Notes: generated from the sequence alone by a model not told the origin. 64,000 nt of DNA from Symbiodinium natans (GCA_905221605.1 CAJNDS010002243.1:454501-518500), one strand, 5' to 3'. Positions 1 through 11,912 are shown, counted from the first letter of the stretch. A program made the numbers and translations.

Positions 1-102
1 GTAGGGCTTAGGGCTTAGGGTTTGGGGTTTATAGGGTTTGTAGGGTTTAGGGTTTCGGGTATAGGGTTGGGGGTTTAGCGTTTAGGGTACCCACTTCGCC
101 AG

Positions 103-169
103 GATAAAGACGCGTTCGCTGCTGGTGGACCGCACCGCACAGCTCATGCGGGCTTCCACTGTTCTCATG
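103..169 (+). CDS. Candidate exon (basic peptide)
   Basis: Follows CGCCAG and is open to the poly-C run at 170. The peptide includes KTRSLLVDRTAQLMRAS. The donor is unclear. TTTAGGG arrays lie on both sides. Confidence 0.28.
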
Positions 170-2058
170 CCCCCCCCCCCCCCCCGGGGTTTAGGGTTTA
201 GGGTTTAGGGTTTAGGGTTTAGGGTTTAGGGTTTAGGGTTTAGGGTTTAGGGTTTAGGGTTTAGGGCACACCCACCCCCTCCCACTCCCCTTGGCCAGCG
301 CCGCCCATTATTCCTTCAGAAAATGAACAGAACCTAAAAACCCTGAACTCTAAACCCTAAATTCTTTCCGGGGCTGCTGGGATGCCTAGGAAGAAGGAAA
401 ACTTGGCGCTTTTGTGTTTCTACGTTTCTAAACTTTCAGGTTCAGAGCTTCGAAGGTTCAGGATTTAAAGTTGAGAGCTTGGGTTAGCTTCCTCTAGGGG
501 ATTGCAGCAGCCCTTGCCTTCTTCTGGCCCTAAACCCTAAACCCTAAACCCTAAACCCTAAACCCTAAACCCTAAACCCTAAACCCTAAACCCTAAACCC
601 TAAACCCTTTTGGGTTTTTGTAGAAACTACAAGAAGGAGCCTAAAGCATAAACTTTTCGGAGGGGTTCAGAAGTCAGCCAAATCTACTAAGCCCCAAACA
701 CTAAACTAAACCCTAACCCTAAACCCTAAACCCTAAGCCCCACACCCTAAACCCTAAACCCCAAACCCCAAACCCTAAACCCTAAACCCTAAACCTCAGC
801 CAAGTTGCGTGCTTCCGAGGATGTTTGAGTGACTTTGTCGCAAGTGCAGCCCAGGGCTTGTGGGTTCAGGGTATGAGGACCGCATTCTTCCCTAATGTTG
901 ACTTCACATTAATGATTCCCGCTACAATTATAAAATCCAGCTGCCGGAACACAATAATGTAACCCCCCACAATTATAAAATCCAGCCCGGAATATTTTTT
1001 TTACGGGCGATGTTATGTAATTAGCTTAAACTTATAAGTTTCAGGGTGTTTGAAGAGAATGAGTTTAGAGCTTGCTGGCTGCAGACACTCTCTTTTGCAG
1101 TGGCAGAGGCTCGCAGTAGAGGCTCACTTAGCCCACTGTGGTGGCACCAGGATTTAGGCGAATATAATTGAGGAGGCCCTGGCCGGTGATCAATCAGGGG
1201 GGGGGGGGGGGTTTATGCGAAGTCAACATTAAACCCTAAACCCTAAACCCTCAACCCTCAACCCTAAACCCTAAACCCTAAACCCTAAACCCTAAGCACT
1301 AAGCCCTAAGCCCTAAGCCCTAAACCCTACCCCGTAAACCCTAAACCTTAAACCCTTGACCCGCAGGCTGCAAAGGGAACCCCAGCTCCCCCTCCCCCCC
1401 AACCCTCAACCCCCAAACGTACGAATCCTAAATCGACGTAGGATTTAGGGTTTAGGGTTTAGGGTTTAGGGTTTAGGGTTTGGGGTTTAGGGTTTAGGGT
1501 TTAGGGTTTAGGGTTTAGGGTTTAGGGTTTAGGGTTTAGGGTTTAGGGTTTAGGGTTTAGGGGTATGCAACCCCCCCCCCCCCCAATCTGTTTCTTACAT
1601 ATAGCGGTACACATCCTATATTCAGCGGTTTCGGGTTTCGGGTTTAGGGTTTATAGGGTTTAGGGTATATACAAACCCACCAGCGGTTTGGGGCGTAGGG
1701 CTTCCGGGAATATGAGACCGAAGCCCTCAAACCCTAAACCCTGCACCCCAAACCCTAAACCCTAAACCCTAAACCCTAAACCCTAAACCCTAAACCCTAA
1801 ACCCTAAACCCTAAACCCTAAACCACCATGAATCTTGGGATGCCAGTGGTGTTCTAGTTCCATGTGTTTGCGGGCTCGGTTCCCGAAACCCTCAACGCTA
1901 GACCCTATAAACCCTAAACCTATCAACAGCAACCAGCAAAGCAACCAAACAACAGCAGCCACAACCAACAACCCACAATCAACAACCAGCAACCAGCAAC
2001 CAACAAACCTAAACCCTAAACCCTAAACCCTAAACCCTAAAACCAACAGAAGTAGCAG
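170..2058. other. Telomere-like arrays with sparse unique sequence
   Basis: TTTAGGG 188-267 and 1444-1561; CCCTAAA 528-607, 700-795, 1227-1360 and 1749-1824. Unique stretches between show no convincing gene. The 606-660 segment is shared with 12042-12095. Confidence 0.8.
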
Positions 2059-2130
2059 GATCTGGGGCATGCGTTGCGCGTGGCCGTGGCTCCGAAAGCG
2101 ACCCCACGGCGGGTGCCGCCAGGACTCGAC
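2059..2130 (+). CDS. Candidate exon
   Basis: Follows AGTAGCAG and ends before GTGGAA. Open, reading DLGHALRVAVAPKATPRR. CCCTAAA arrays flank both sides. Confidence 0.33.
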
Positions 2131-2231
2131 GTGGAAGACTCATCCCTGAAATCCCTAAACCCTAAACGCCTAAACCCTAAGACCTAAACCCTAAACCCTA
2201 AACCCTAAACCCTAAACCCTAAACATACCAG

Positions 2232-2285
2232 CTACTGCAGGACAAGCCCTCCCCCAAAGCCCCGACAGTGCTGAAAAATCCCTGA
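2232..2285 (+). CDS. Candidate short exon
   Basis: Follows ATACCAG. Reads LLQDKPSPKAPTVLKNP to a stop. CCCTAAA lies to the left and TTTAGGG to the right. Confidence 0.25.
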   Translation, partial: LLQDKPSPKAPTVLKNP

Positions 2286-2721
2286 TGTGGAGGCCGGCAA
2301 CTAAAATCCCCCACCGCAAGTACAGCTTAATTTTAGGGTTTAGGGTTTAGGGTTGCTAGCTATTACTATTTACCTAAGACCCCCCCCCACAAAAAAAAGA
2401 TAGCAATTCCTTTTTTTACCCTTATACGGGAGAATTTGTTTCTCATATTTTTGGAGGTTCTGAAGCCGTTACATGTAGGAGCTCAGAGTAGGAAATTTGG
2501 GAATCAGGTATCTTTTCTCCCCCTATGCAACCCTTTCAGGGACTATTTGGGGTGCCAGTAAGAAAGATTTGGCAAAGGCCTACGGCCAACAAGCACCCTT
2601 GAACCCTGAACCCTGAACCCTAAACCCTAAACCCTAAACCCTCAACCCTCAACCCCTAACCCGGAACCCACTGAAGGCTCTCCGAACGAAGCGCGAAACC
2701 CCCACGTGTTTCCTCTCGCAG

Positions 2722-2762
2722 GAGCCGAGCTGGTGGGTTCGCCCAAGCATCAAGAGGACCCT
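2722..2762 (+). CDS. Candidate exon with strong acceptor
   Basis: A pyrimidine-rich TTTCCTCTCGCAG precedes it and GTGATGAG follows. The peptide reads EPSWWVRPSIKRT. The following intron would contain a palindromic MITE. Confidence 0.35.
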
Positions 2763-2780
2763 GTGATGAGCTTACCTCTT

Positions 2781-2889
2781 AAGCTTGGGATGTTCCCCCT
2801 TCTACTTACAGTCCTGAATGGGGATTCTCGTACCTTCTATTAGAATCCCTAGTCAGGACTGTTAGTATAAGCAGGAACATCTCAAGCTT
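2781..2889. mobile_element. MITE family A, copy 1
   Basis: Palindromic element: AAGCTTGGGATGTTCCCCC at the left and its near reverse complement GGAACATCTCAAGCTT at the right, with inner arms TACAGTCCTGA / TCAGGACTGTTAGTA. The same family recurs at 22903, 23060, 23676, 24166 and 26103. No coding capacity. Confidence 0.65.
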
Positions 2890-3066
2890 GAGTCCAAAGC
2901 CGGCCCAAATCGGGTCTTATAGGGCATGAAATCGCACCTGAGGCCGTGCGGCACTCGGGTTTAGGGTGACTCCCTGAATCTGGGTTTAGGGTTTAGGGTT
3001 TAGGGTTTAGGATTTAGGGTTTAGGGTTTAGGGTTTAGGATTTAGGGTTATCGGGCACCTGACAAG

Positions 3067-3131
3067 GAGGCGTCGAAGGTGGACGTTACGATGCAGAAGG
3101 TCTTGCTACAGAAGGCGCTTAAGGGAACATG
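3067..3131 (+). CDS. Candidate exon (amphipathic helix)
   Basis: Follows CCTGACAAG and ends before GTTCCG. Reads EASKVDVTMQKVLLQKALK, a helical, charged peptide. Confidence 0.37.
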
Positions 3132-4742
3132 GGTTCCGAGCCCATCGATCTTATGTTGTTCTCGAATCCTCTGTGGAGCAGTGATGTATGGGGTCGTCGA
3201 CATAGTGTAAGTGTTGTCCCTGCCAAGGAGGAGCGCGCCCTAAACCTCGAGCCCGAAACCCTACTACTACAGGGGCATGAGAGGCCCTAAACCCTAAACC
3301 CTAAACCCTAAACCCTAAACCCTAAACCCCGGTGCATTCCTGCTCAGGGTCTCGCAACACACGAAACAGCGTGCTTGGCCAGTCGCTCTTGTCACTACCA
3401 GGAAGTTGCGGCCTGTGTTGGCTTAAAATCGGCGTCGGAAGAGTTTCCGATGGCATTCCCTTATGGTCCCTTTGTAATTGTACCATAATCAAACCCCCAA
3501 AGCCCTATTCTAACTATGAAGCCCATTATATTCATGCATGTTGTTGCTACAAGGCTCCTTTTGCAGCACATGCCTGCAGCAGTGCGGGCGGTTTGGGGTA
3601 TATATCCTAGAAGCTCAGGTACGCGTACATCCAGTCCGAAACGCGCAGGGTTTGGGGTTTAGGGTTTAGGGTTTGAGATTTCAGGTATGGCTATGGTCTT
3701 TACTATGGTTTAGGGTTTTAAGGAGTAGTATAGGCTACGTGATCCCAGTTGTTGGGTTGACGTTGTCCCCCTATACCCTAAACCCTGAACGCTGAACCCG
3801 AAACCCTAAACCTGATAGGATCCACTCCAGGCAACTACGGAGAATAGAAACCCTTCCCCGCAATATTATGACCTAAGGATTCCTAACCCTAAGGCTCTGA
3901 GGTGTAGGGGTTAGGATTTAGGATTCTTATTTTAGGGTTTTTAGGCCCAGAGGCCTTCCTATGTGAGGTTTTTGGGCTGTTTTGAGCCTATGGGTAAATG
4001 ACATGTTGGACCTGCTTTATTAGGGGGGGTCGCTTTAAAGTCAATTTGGCGGAATTATTCAGGACCCCCTCACTGTTTGAGGGGTCCGCTTTAAAGTCAA
4101 ACCGTCCGGGCGCCGTAAGAAAATTCCACGTGGCGCGCCTTTAAACAAGATAACCGGGCATTGCTGCCCCTTTTAACATATCTAAACTCCACCCTATTAA
4201 AATCATATAAGCCCCCGGGGCCGTGTAATCAGGACCCAATCCACGCCCCGACTGTTCAGGGGGGGGGGGGGGGCCCCCCACATTAAAGCAGGTCCCACAT
4301 TAGGTTTCGATCATTACCCAGAGTGCTGTTCCGAGGTTTCGCAGGTGGTTTTCGGGCGACCCTTTCAAAGAGGACCCCTTCTCAACCCTTTTCTGGTGCT
4401 ATTAAGGAGCGATCTTATTGAGCGGGTCTATATCCCCAAGATTCCCCTAATCCTACCTCCTAAGGTTGTTAGTATCAGTGGCGGAGGGGTTAGGGTTTGG
4501 AAGTCTAGGGCATTCACAAGGGTTCCTAGGAGTGAAGAGGTTTGGGTTCAGGGTTTAGGGTTTAGGGTTTAGGGTTTAGGGTTTAGGGTTTAGGGTTTAG
4601 GGTTTAGGGTTTCGGGTTTCGGGTTTCGGGTTTAGGGTTTCGGGTTTAGGGTTTAGCCCTGAAAGGTGGATACCGAGATTCGGCCGCCAGTCTTTGGGGG
4701 AAGCCAGTGAGGGGGGCAAATCCCCGAAAGGATTTACTTACC

Positions 4743-4835
4743 GTTGGTTAGTAGGGAATGAGGGGACTGAGGTATACCCTATATCCCCCTATATAATTAT
4801 CGGGTACCCTATATCCCTCATTCTGCACGAACCAA
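4743..4835. repeat. Palindromic MITE-like element
   Basis: GTTGGTTAGTAGGGAATGAG at the left pairs imperfectly with CTCATTCTGCACGAACCAAC at the right. The inside is TA-rich, with CCCTATATCC twice. 57283-57360 looks related. Confidence 0.5.
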
Positions 4836-5773
4836 CAGCAAGTTGACAGGGTTTACGTGAGATTGTATGGTCATGCCGAGGTATTGCGGGCCGACCCGTC
4901 CTTCACAAAGTATACCCCGAACGCCCTAAGCTGGACAAGCATAACCAAGCACAACCCACCCTAAACCCCAAACCCTAAACCCCAAACCCTAAACCCCAAA
5001 CCCTAAACCCCAAACCCTAAACCCCAAACCCTAAACCCTAAACCCCAAACCCTAAACCCCAAACCCTAAACCCTAAACCTTCAGGTAGGGTCAATCGGGC
5101 AAACCCTAAGCCCAAGCACTTGCAGCCTTTTCAGCCTTGATCGTGATCTGTTCAGATGCCTAGGCTGCGGAGATAACCAATTCGGGTTTAGGGCCTAGGG
5201 TTTAGGGTCTATAGGGTTCGGTCCAAAACGCTAAGCCCTAAACCCTAAACCCCTCCTGCAGTTGTAAGTAGAGTTGTCAGGCCCATAAGGCTACAGGGTA
5301 TGGTGCGTAGCCAGGGGGCTCGGGCAGGGTTGATGTACAGCCCTAAACCCACCCTTACGCTTCAGCGTCCTAGACAGTGGGTTTTCGGCTTGATTACGAA
5401 CAAAAAGCCTAGATGCCAATCGAGGGCCAGCCTCGTCCTTGAAGCCTGCAAACCGTAACCCCTTAAACCCCAAAGCCCCCTATGGACCCTAAACTCTAAT
5501 TTTAGTTCCCCTTTCGGCTGCCTATAACCTCAAGCAAGCAAGGAACTACAATCGGAGTGCACCACCTCCCCTAAAACCCAAGATATCTAGCACTTAAAAC
5601 ACTAAAGGCACGAAACCCCTTGCATGTGAGGGCATATCTAGGGTTTTCGGTGCCCCTAAACACCTCACTCCTGAGATTGCTCCATTCAAACACTTCCCGC
5701 GTAGCTTCACATTCGGCCAGACTGAAATCCGACGAGAGCACTCCCCAGAATACTACAAATACTCCCCCGCATA

Positions 5774-5887
5774 TACCCCTAAGGGTCCATGTACCTAATT
5801 ATCGAATACTTGGGCCTTAAAGTACTTCCTATATAAGGACTTTTGGGTCTAAGTACATAATAATAAGGTACATGGACCCTTAGGGTA
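5774..5887. mobile_element. Palindromic MITE-like element
   Basis: The left arm TACCCCTAAGGGTCCATGTA pairs with TACATGGACCCTTAGGGTA at the right. The centre holds further complementary segments around CTTAAAGTACTTCCTATATAAGG. Confidence 0.6.
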
Positions 5888-6620
5888 CTACACTAGTAGA
5901 ATACTAGGGGCCGGGAGTGGTTTACATGCGGAGGTACCAGTCCATTGATTTTAGTGTTACGTTTTGGAGGCACCACACGGGTGCTGGCCGGTGGTAGCGG
6001 GTGGAGGATGCACGACGCAGGGTTTAGGGTTTAGGGTCTAGGGTTTAGGGTTTAGGGTTTAGGGTTTTAGGCTTTAGGGTTTAGGGTTTAGGGTTTCGCC
6101 CGAACCTGTAAGATCATTCGAACTATCGGACCGTAGTACCCGCAAGTTTTTGGGTGCTTTGGGTTACACATGCCCCATTCTGGGACAAACATGTACCCTT
6201 TGCAATTTTTCTGGGTGGGGACAGGACATAAAGGGTGCAAGGTGAGGGAGATGAGGGTGGGGGGGCTTATTGCTAATTTGTTTTTGGTTTCGGGGGCTTG
6301 CTAGGGATGGGCCCTTAATATGGTCTCTTACCTTTTTAAAGGGTTCGGGTTTTAGGGCCCTCAATTCGTATGGGGTCTACAAGGGGTATATAAGGGGTCC
6401 CGTTTTACGGGCCCATACTAAGGGGCCATGAAACTACCCTCCCTAAACCCTAAACCCTGAACCCTAAACCCTAAACCCTAAACCCTAAACCCCCCATACT
6501 ATCGTTCATTAAGGGACCATGATAACTACCCTAGGAAGCAAGCTTGGGCTCTCACGTGCGTGCGCGCCTGCTGCTGCCGGTCGCCACCCCCTCCTGGGGG
6601 GTGGGCAGGGGGATTGACAG

Positions 6621-6650
6621 CAGCTGCAAGCACAGCAAGAAATGGACCAT
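6621..6650 (+). CDS. Candidate 30-nt exon
   Basis: Follows GATTGACAG. Reads QLQAQQEMDH before a possible GC donor. Its length matches two other 30-nt candidates (12846, 14857). Confidence 0.22.
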
Positions 6651-7068
6651 GCTACCCTAAACCCTAAACCCTAAACCCCAAACCCTGCACCCCAAACCCT
6701 AAACCCTAAACCCCAAACCCTAAACCCCAAACCCTAAACCCTAAACCCTAAGCAAACCGGGGTCTGCTTTCTGGCATCGGGACCATGAGAGCCCCAAAGT
6801 CTCCGCCCAAAGTGGTGACTCTATAGTCCTTTTGTTTAGGTCAATGCACCTGCGGCGCCCTCCGCCGGCCCCCATGCGGTTTAGGGTCTAGAGGGTTTAG
6901 AGGGTTTAGAGGGCTTAGAGTGTTTAGAGAGGGTTTGGAGAGGGTGTAGAGAGGGTTTAGAGATTAGGGTTTTGTTTGATCCCGCACCCCATAAATCCCA
7001 ATATCCTAACTCTCAAATCGCCCGAACACTGCTCTTTCAAAGAGGGGCCCGCCCCTCTCTCTCTCCAG

Positions 7069-7085
7069 GAGCCACCACAGCTGGG
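7069..7085 (+). CDS. Candidate 17-nt microexon
   Basis: CCTCTCTCTCTCCAG precedes it (a very good acceptor) and GTAGGG follows, but only 17 nt lie between (EPPQL). Confidence 0.18.
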
Positions 7086-7087
7086 GT

Positions 7088-7394
7088 AGGGTTTAGGGTT
7101 TAGGGTTTAGGGTTTAGGGTTTAGGGTTTAGGGTTTAGGGTTTAGGGTTTAGGGTTTAGGGTTTAGGGTTTAGGGTTTAGGGTTTAGGGTTTAGGGTTTA
7201 GGGTTTAGGCGTTAAAGCTCCAAGCCCACATGCAAGTCTTCCGAGCCCCAAAGCCCTAAGACCCTCGACTGGACCAGCCTTCAAAGCCTCTTCCTAAACC
7301 CTAAACCCTAAACCCTAAACCCTAAACCCTAAACCCTAAACCCTAAACCCTAAACCCTAAACCCTAAACCCTAAACCCTAAACCCTAAACCCTA
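7088..7394. repeat. TTTAGGG array then CCCTAAA array
   Basis: About 17 G-strand units to 7209, an 84 bp spacer, then about 14 C-strand units. Such a pair could form a long RNA hairpin. Confidence 0.95.
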
Positions 7395-7699
7395 CATAAG
7401 TCCCTAACCCCCGAAACACCCAAAGAGCTCTAAGCCCTTGCGCTTTCCTTTTGGGCTCAACACAGGCAGACGGCAGTGCCGAACAGCGCCACAGAGTTTT
7501 TCAGGGATTGGGGGGGTGGTGCCTGATGTCAAACTTATCTTGTAGGGTCCAGGGGGTCTTAGGGTTTAGGGTTTAGGGTTTAGGGTTTAGGGTTTAGGGT
7601 TTAGGGTTTCATGTGGCTCAGGCTTTCCGGCCTTTCAGACAGAAGGCTGCCTTGGTTTTGTTTGGCGCGGGAGGATGGCTGTAGGCCCACGGCAAGCAG

Positions 7700-7743
7700 A
7701 GTCATATGCAGAAACTCCAAGACCGTGTTCTAGAGATTGCCAG
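7700..7743 (+). CDS. Candidate coiled-coil exon
   Basis: Follows GGCAAGCAG. Reads SHMQKLQDRVLEIA with heptad-like leucines. The donor would be the GC type used in dinoflagellates. Confidence 0.35.
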
Positions 7744-7886
7744 GCGACCATTGATGGCTAGGGTTGAGGGTTTAGGGTTTAGGGTTTCGGGTTTAGGGTT
7801 TAGGGTTTAGGGTTTAGGGTTTAGGGTTTAGGGTTTAGGGTTTAGGGTTTAGGAGCGCTTGCTCCAGCCCACTTATTGGGACTTAG

Positions 7887-7974
7887 GAAGCTTGTCCCGA
7901 ATTGTTCGAACGCCCTTTGAGCCACGTCAGCCCATCCTTGCCAAGCGCGGCAGCCGTCGCCTCAGCCAAAAGGG
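7887..7974 (+). CDS. Candidate exon
   Basis: Follows GGGACTTAG and ends before GTAGGG. It is 88 nt and open, beginning EACPELFERPLSHVSPS and becoming Ala/Ser-rich. Confidence 0.38.
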
Positions 7975-8257
7975 GTAGGGCTTAACCCTAAACCCTAAAC
8001 CCTAAACCCTAAACCCTAAACCCTAAACCCTAGACCCTAGACCCTAAACCCTAAACCCTGAACCCTAAACCAGGGTCTAGGGTCTGGGGCTCTACTCAGG
8101 GAACGCCGTTAAGCGCTGAAGAACCGACATAAGTTCCAAAGTACGGCCCTGATTTTTTTGCACAAGGGTTAGCTTTTGGGATCCTCCCCCCCCCCTAACC
8201 CCTAAACCCTAAACACAAAACTTGAATCCCTAAACCCTAAACCCTTCCTATTCCTAG

Positions 8258-8400
8258 GTCGTGTGGGCGCCTCGTATAGGCTGACAGGCCCCCTAACACC
8301 ACAAGCCCTGACCGCGCTGGACCCTGAGGCGCCAACACCCCTTCATCAAGTGATGGAAACGCTCCTCAGTATAGGGAACAACAGGAAACTGCAAATTCTA
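8258..8400 (+). CDS. Candidate exon, end uncertain
   Basis: Follows CTATTCCTAG. Open for about 48 codons, with RVGASYRLTGPLTPQALT then an acidic, helical part, until a TA/CA microsatellite. Possible GT donors lie at 8350 and 8368. Confidence 0.33.
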
Positions 8401-8404
8401 CTAT

Positions 8405-8525
8405 GTGCTATGTATATACATGTGTATATGTATACATATATCTATATATCTATATATATATATATATTTGTTTATACACATATATATATATATGTCGATG
8501 TATACATGGATCTATATCTATAGAT
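8405..8525. repeat. TA/CA-rich microsatellite
   Basis: Imperfect TATATA/CATATA run. Open frames across it are low-complexity Tyr/Ile artefacts. Confidence 0.8.
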
Positions 8526-9126
8526 GTATAGCAAGGATCCTTTTTGTTGATGTAAGAAACCGTTACCTAATCAAAATCCTGCCGGGGTTCGGTTCGGACG
8601 TGGGGCTTCGAAAGCGGAGCTGGAAAGCAACTGGGCGTTGGTTCCACCCTAAACCCTAAACCCTAAACCCTAAACCCTAAACCCTAAACCCTAAACCCTA
8701 AACCCTAAACCCTAAACCCTAAACCCTAAACCCTAAACCCTAGCCCTAAACCCTAAACCCTAAACCCTAAGCCCAAGACCCTACGCTCAAAACCCTAAAC
8801 CCTAAGCCCTAAACCCTAAACCCTGTGAACCCTAAACCCTACGTAGCAGCTGAGCCGATCTCCGGAGTTGAGCATTTAAGACGGGCAGCATGGCTTGAGG
8901 ATTTAGGTTTTTGGGTGTAGGGTTTAGGGTTTAGGGTTAGGGTTTAGGGTTTAGGGTGTAGATTAGGGTTTAGGGCATAGGGATTGGGGCTTGGGTTCAG
9001 GATTTAGGGGTTAGGGTTTAGGGGCGTTGGTAGAACTTCGCCTCAGCCTACGGCTTGGGGCTTGGGGTTTAGGGTTTAGGGTTTACGGTTCAGGGCTTTA
9101 GGGTCTCAAGCTCGACAATATTCCAG
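8526..9126. other. CCCTAAA array 8646-8840 and TTTAGGG arrays
   Basis: A short island at 8850-8900 and one at 8552-8645 have no clear splice-bounded frame. Confidence 0.7.
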
Positions 9127-9203
9127 CCGCACTTGCCTTCTTTGAGAAAGTAGGCTATGCAAGGAGCCCGATTCACCTCGAAGCCTTTCCTAGACCGCCC
9201 TAA
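9127..9203 (+). CDS. Candidate exon resembling an acetyltransferase (GNAT) tail
   Basis: Follows ATATTCCAG. Reads AALAFFEKVGYARSPIHLE to a TAA. The AxxFFEKVGY pattern resembles the A-x-x-FYEKxGF motif at the end of GNAT acetyltransferase domains. This is one motif only, so it is a hint. Confidence 0.3.
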
Positions 9204-9338
9204 ACTCCCTAGACTCCCTACCATTCCCTGCACATGCCTAGAACCTAGGCTTTAGGGTTTAGGGTTTAAGGTTTAAGGTTTAGGGTTTATTGTTTCGGGT
9301 TTAGGGTTTAGGGTTTAGGGTACCCTAAGCCCCCCAAG

Positions 9339-9385
9339 AAAATTTCGCTCATGAACCGCATGTTTCGTTCGATGCTTGGACCCCA
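9339..9385 (+). CDS. Candidate exon
   Basis: Follows CCCCCCAAG and ends before GTCTGA. Two frames are open (KISLMNRMFRSMLGPQ or NFAHEPHVSFDAWTP), so the frame is unresolved. Confidence 0.25.
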
Positions 9386-9602
9386 AGTCTGAGGGAAGAT
9401 AGCCCTAAACCCTAAACCCTAAACCCTAAACCCTAAACCCTAAACCCTCAACATGGTCCCTTACTTTTTTTGAATAGGGCTCCGAAGTATGGGCCCTTGG
9501 GTTGCATAGGGTATATAGAATGTATGCAAAGGGTTGAGGGTTTAGGGTTTAGGGTTTAGGGTTTAGGGTTTAGGGTTTAGGGTTTAGGGCTACTGCCCTT
9601 AG

Positions 9603-9660
9603 ACCAAAGAGCAGGTCAGAGATGAACACCAGCGTCTCTGCCCGCTCCTGAGGGGCACAG
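9603..9660 (+). CDS. Candidate charged exon
   Basis: Follows GCCCTTAG and ends before GTGATG. Reads TKEQVRDEHQRLCPLLRGT. Confidence 0.4.
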
Positions 9661-10331
9661 GTGATGGGATACAGCGCAACCCTAAACCCTAAACCCGGAA
9701 CCCTAAACCCGGAACCCTAAACCCTAAACCCTAAACCCTAAACCCTAAACCCTAAACCCTAAACCCGTTTAGGAGTTTCGGGTTTAGAGTGTAGGCTCAG
9801 GGAGTATATAGGCTAGCGGCTGGAATATAAGTGTTGCAGGTAGTTTGCGTAGTTTGAAGGGGAGGTGGGGGAGGGAAGTTACCGAAGGAAGAACCTCGGA
9901 ACGAAAATGCTCACACACCTGTCGGGGATGTCTCTAAACCCCTAAGTGACCTTAGTGCCCTCGGCCGTAAGGCCCCAAGTTTTTAAACCTTACACATGGC
10001 AATGTGCACTGAAGCCCTCAAGGGTGTTACTCGTAGTTCCGCACTCTGAGGCCCAAACGGCCTATGCCTAGAGCTCTGAAGCTAGATGATGGCCCCTTCA
10101 TTTATGGGCATCCTAGATACAAGGACCAGTAGCACAACCGGCACACCCCAAAAACCGTGTTGTGCCCTGAGGCGCAAGAGCTTGTGGCCCGAAAAGCCTG
10201 GAACTAATAGTCCTCAGAGCCCCTTCAACCCTGAACCCCAAGCCCTAAAAACCCTCAAACCCTCAACCCGGAAGATGGCTCCCTTCTGTGGTTTAGGGTT
10301 TAGGTTAAGGGTGTAGGGTTTAGGGTTTGCC
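9661..10331. other. Repeat and unique mix, no gene called
   Basis: CCCTAAA 9678-9768; unique DNA 9800-10200 without a convincing frame; mixed arrays to 10331. Confidence 0.65.
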
Positions 10332-10500
10332 TTAAACCCTAAACCCTAAACCCTAAAACCCTAGAACCCTAGAACCCTAAAACCCTAAAACCCTAAAACC
10401 CTAAAACCCTAAAACCCTAAAACCCTAAAACCCTAAAACCCTAAAACCCTAAAACCCTAAAACCCTAAATCCCTAAAACCCTAAAACCCTAAAACCCTAC
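10332..10500. repeat. CCCTAAAA array (8-nt variant)
   Basis: About 20 units of an 8-nt form of the telomere repeat (extra A), largely homogeneous and distinct from neighbouring 7-nt arrays. Confidence 0.9.
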
Positions 10501-10540
10501 ACCCTAAACCCCCAACCCTAAACTCCCCGAACTCTTGCAG

Positions 10541-10585
10541 GAATTGATCCAGCAGCTGGCGGACAAGGAGCAGGCCCGGCACATG
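10541..10585 (+). CDS. Candidate coiled-coil exon
   Basis: Follows GAACTCTTGCAG and ends before GTTGAG. It is exactly 15 codons, ELIQQLADKEQARHM, a classic coiled-coil composition. Confidence 0.4.
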
Positions 10586-10667
10586 GTTGAGTCTTCTCTG
10601 ACCCTAAACCCTAAACCCTAAACCCTAATCCCCAAACCCCAAACCCTAAACCCTAAACCCCAGGCCC

Positions 10668-10808
10668 TACTTGGAGGTTCATGGTACTTCTTAAGCAGTT
10701 TTAACTTATCCCCTACTTTTTCAGCCCCCTAAGTGCCCTAATAATTGTTATAAGTACAGTTCTCAGTACAATTATGATTGGTTTATAGGTATCATGAACC
10801 TCCAAGTA
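10668..10808. mobile_element. Palindromic MITE-like element
   Basis: TACTTGGAGGTTCATGGTAC at the left is the near reverse complement of GTATCATGAACCTCCAAGTA at the right. A related terminal fragment lies near 31900-31945. Confidence 0.6.
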
Positions 10809-11131
10809 CACCCTATACCCTAAGCCTTTGTTTAGGTCTAGGGCTTAGGGATTAGGGTTTAGGGATTAGGGTTCAGGGATTAGGGGTTAGGGTCTAGAGT
10901 TAGGGATTAGGGATTAGGGTCAAGGGCCAGGGATGAGGAGTTTGGGGCTCACTCCTACGTACCCGTGCAATACGATAGGCCGGATTTGGGGTTGAGGGAT
11001 TAGGGATTACCTCCTTTTGCCCTTCTGAGTTTAGGGTTTTGGGGTTGGGGTTTGAAGTTTAGGGTCCTAAACCCGAAACCCCAAACCCTAAACCCTAAAG
11101 CCCAAACCCTAAACCCTAAACTGAGTCGCAG

Positions 11132-11192
11132 CAAAACTGGGTCGACCCGGGCTGCGAGAGCACAACGAGATGCCTAGGTTGCGCGCCGGCAG
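11132..11192 (+). CDS. Candidate exon
   Basis: Follows GAGTCGCAG and ends before GTGCTG. Reads QNWVDPGCESTTRCLGCA. CCCTAAA lies upstream and TTTAGGG downstream. Confidence 0.38.
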
Positions 11193-11297
11193 GTGCTGCA
11201 AAGTGGCTGGACACGTTCCGGGGTGTAGGGTTTAGGGTTTAGGGTTTAGGGTTTAGGATTTAGGGCTTAGGGCTTAGGAGTGAGGGCTCATTTGCAG

Positions 11298-11365
11298 TCA
11301 GCGAGGGTGAGGGTGCGCCTCCCGTGCAAGACGGATCACCAAATTCGTGTCCCCTGCGTCCTGTC
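11298..11365 (+). CDS. Candidate exon, weak
   Basis: Follows CATTTGCAG. Open with SARVRVRLPCKTDHQIRV. An internal GTGAGG could cut it very short. Confidence 0.22.
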
Positions 11366-11912
11366 AGGATGTCAGGACGGCTTATTTCTGTTTCAAGTTG
11401 CTGCTGTGATCAAATGACGCGCTCGCAAGTTGTAAGATCTTAAACGCATGCATTGACCTCAAGTCTCCAGACCTAGTTAAGGCCAAAATTCACGCCCGAG
11501 CTCCAGAAACTCGCAGGTGTTAGTAGGTGGTGAATGGACATTGCTGGAAGGAGAATTTGGCAACCTGATAGTCGGCTTGTGGTTTATAAGGTTAGGGTTA
11601 AGGGTTAAGGGTTTAGGGCTAGGGTTTAGGGTTTCAGGGTTCAGGGTTCAGGGTTCAGGGTTCAGGGTTTAGGGTTTAGGGTTTAGGGTTTAGGGGGGCT
11701 TCTGCTCACAACACTGCGGCCCAGAACTGGCCTGGGGTCGAAGGGATGGTGGGCCCTCTGTCCCTAAACCCTAAACCCTAAACCCTAAACCCTAAACCCT
11801 AAACCCTGAACCCTGAACCCTGAACCCTGAACCCTGAACTCTGAACCCTGAACCCTGAACCCTGAACCCTAAACCCTAAACCCTAGCCCTAAACCCTAAA
11901 CCCTGTTGCAAG
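11366..11912. other. Unique DNA then telomere-like arrays
   Basis: Unique to about 11590; TTTAGGG/TTCAGGG 11590-11695; CCCTAAA/CCCTGAA 11760-11905. An open segment at 11704-11760 (AHNTAAQNWPGVEG) has no clear donor. Confidence 0.65.

Larger units (their letters stand above)
3132..6620. other. Repeat-rich, no convincing exon
   Basis: TTTAGGG/TTTCGGG 4547-4655, alternating CCCCAAA/CCCTAAA 4960-5080, TTTAGGG 6018-6095, two palindromes (listed separately). Small open frames here are weak. Confidence 0.7.

Noticed and set aside
1-300. A true chromosome end
   Set aside because: Arrays occur in both orientations across the whole window with unique DNA between them, so they are interstitial.
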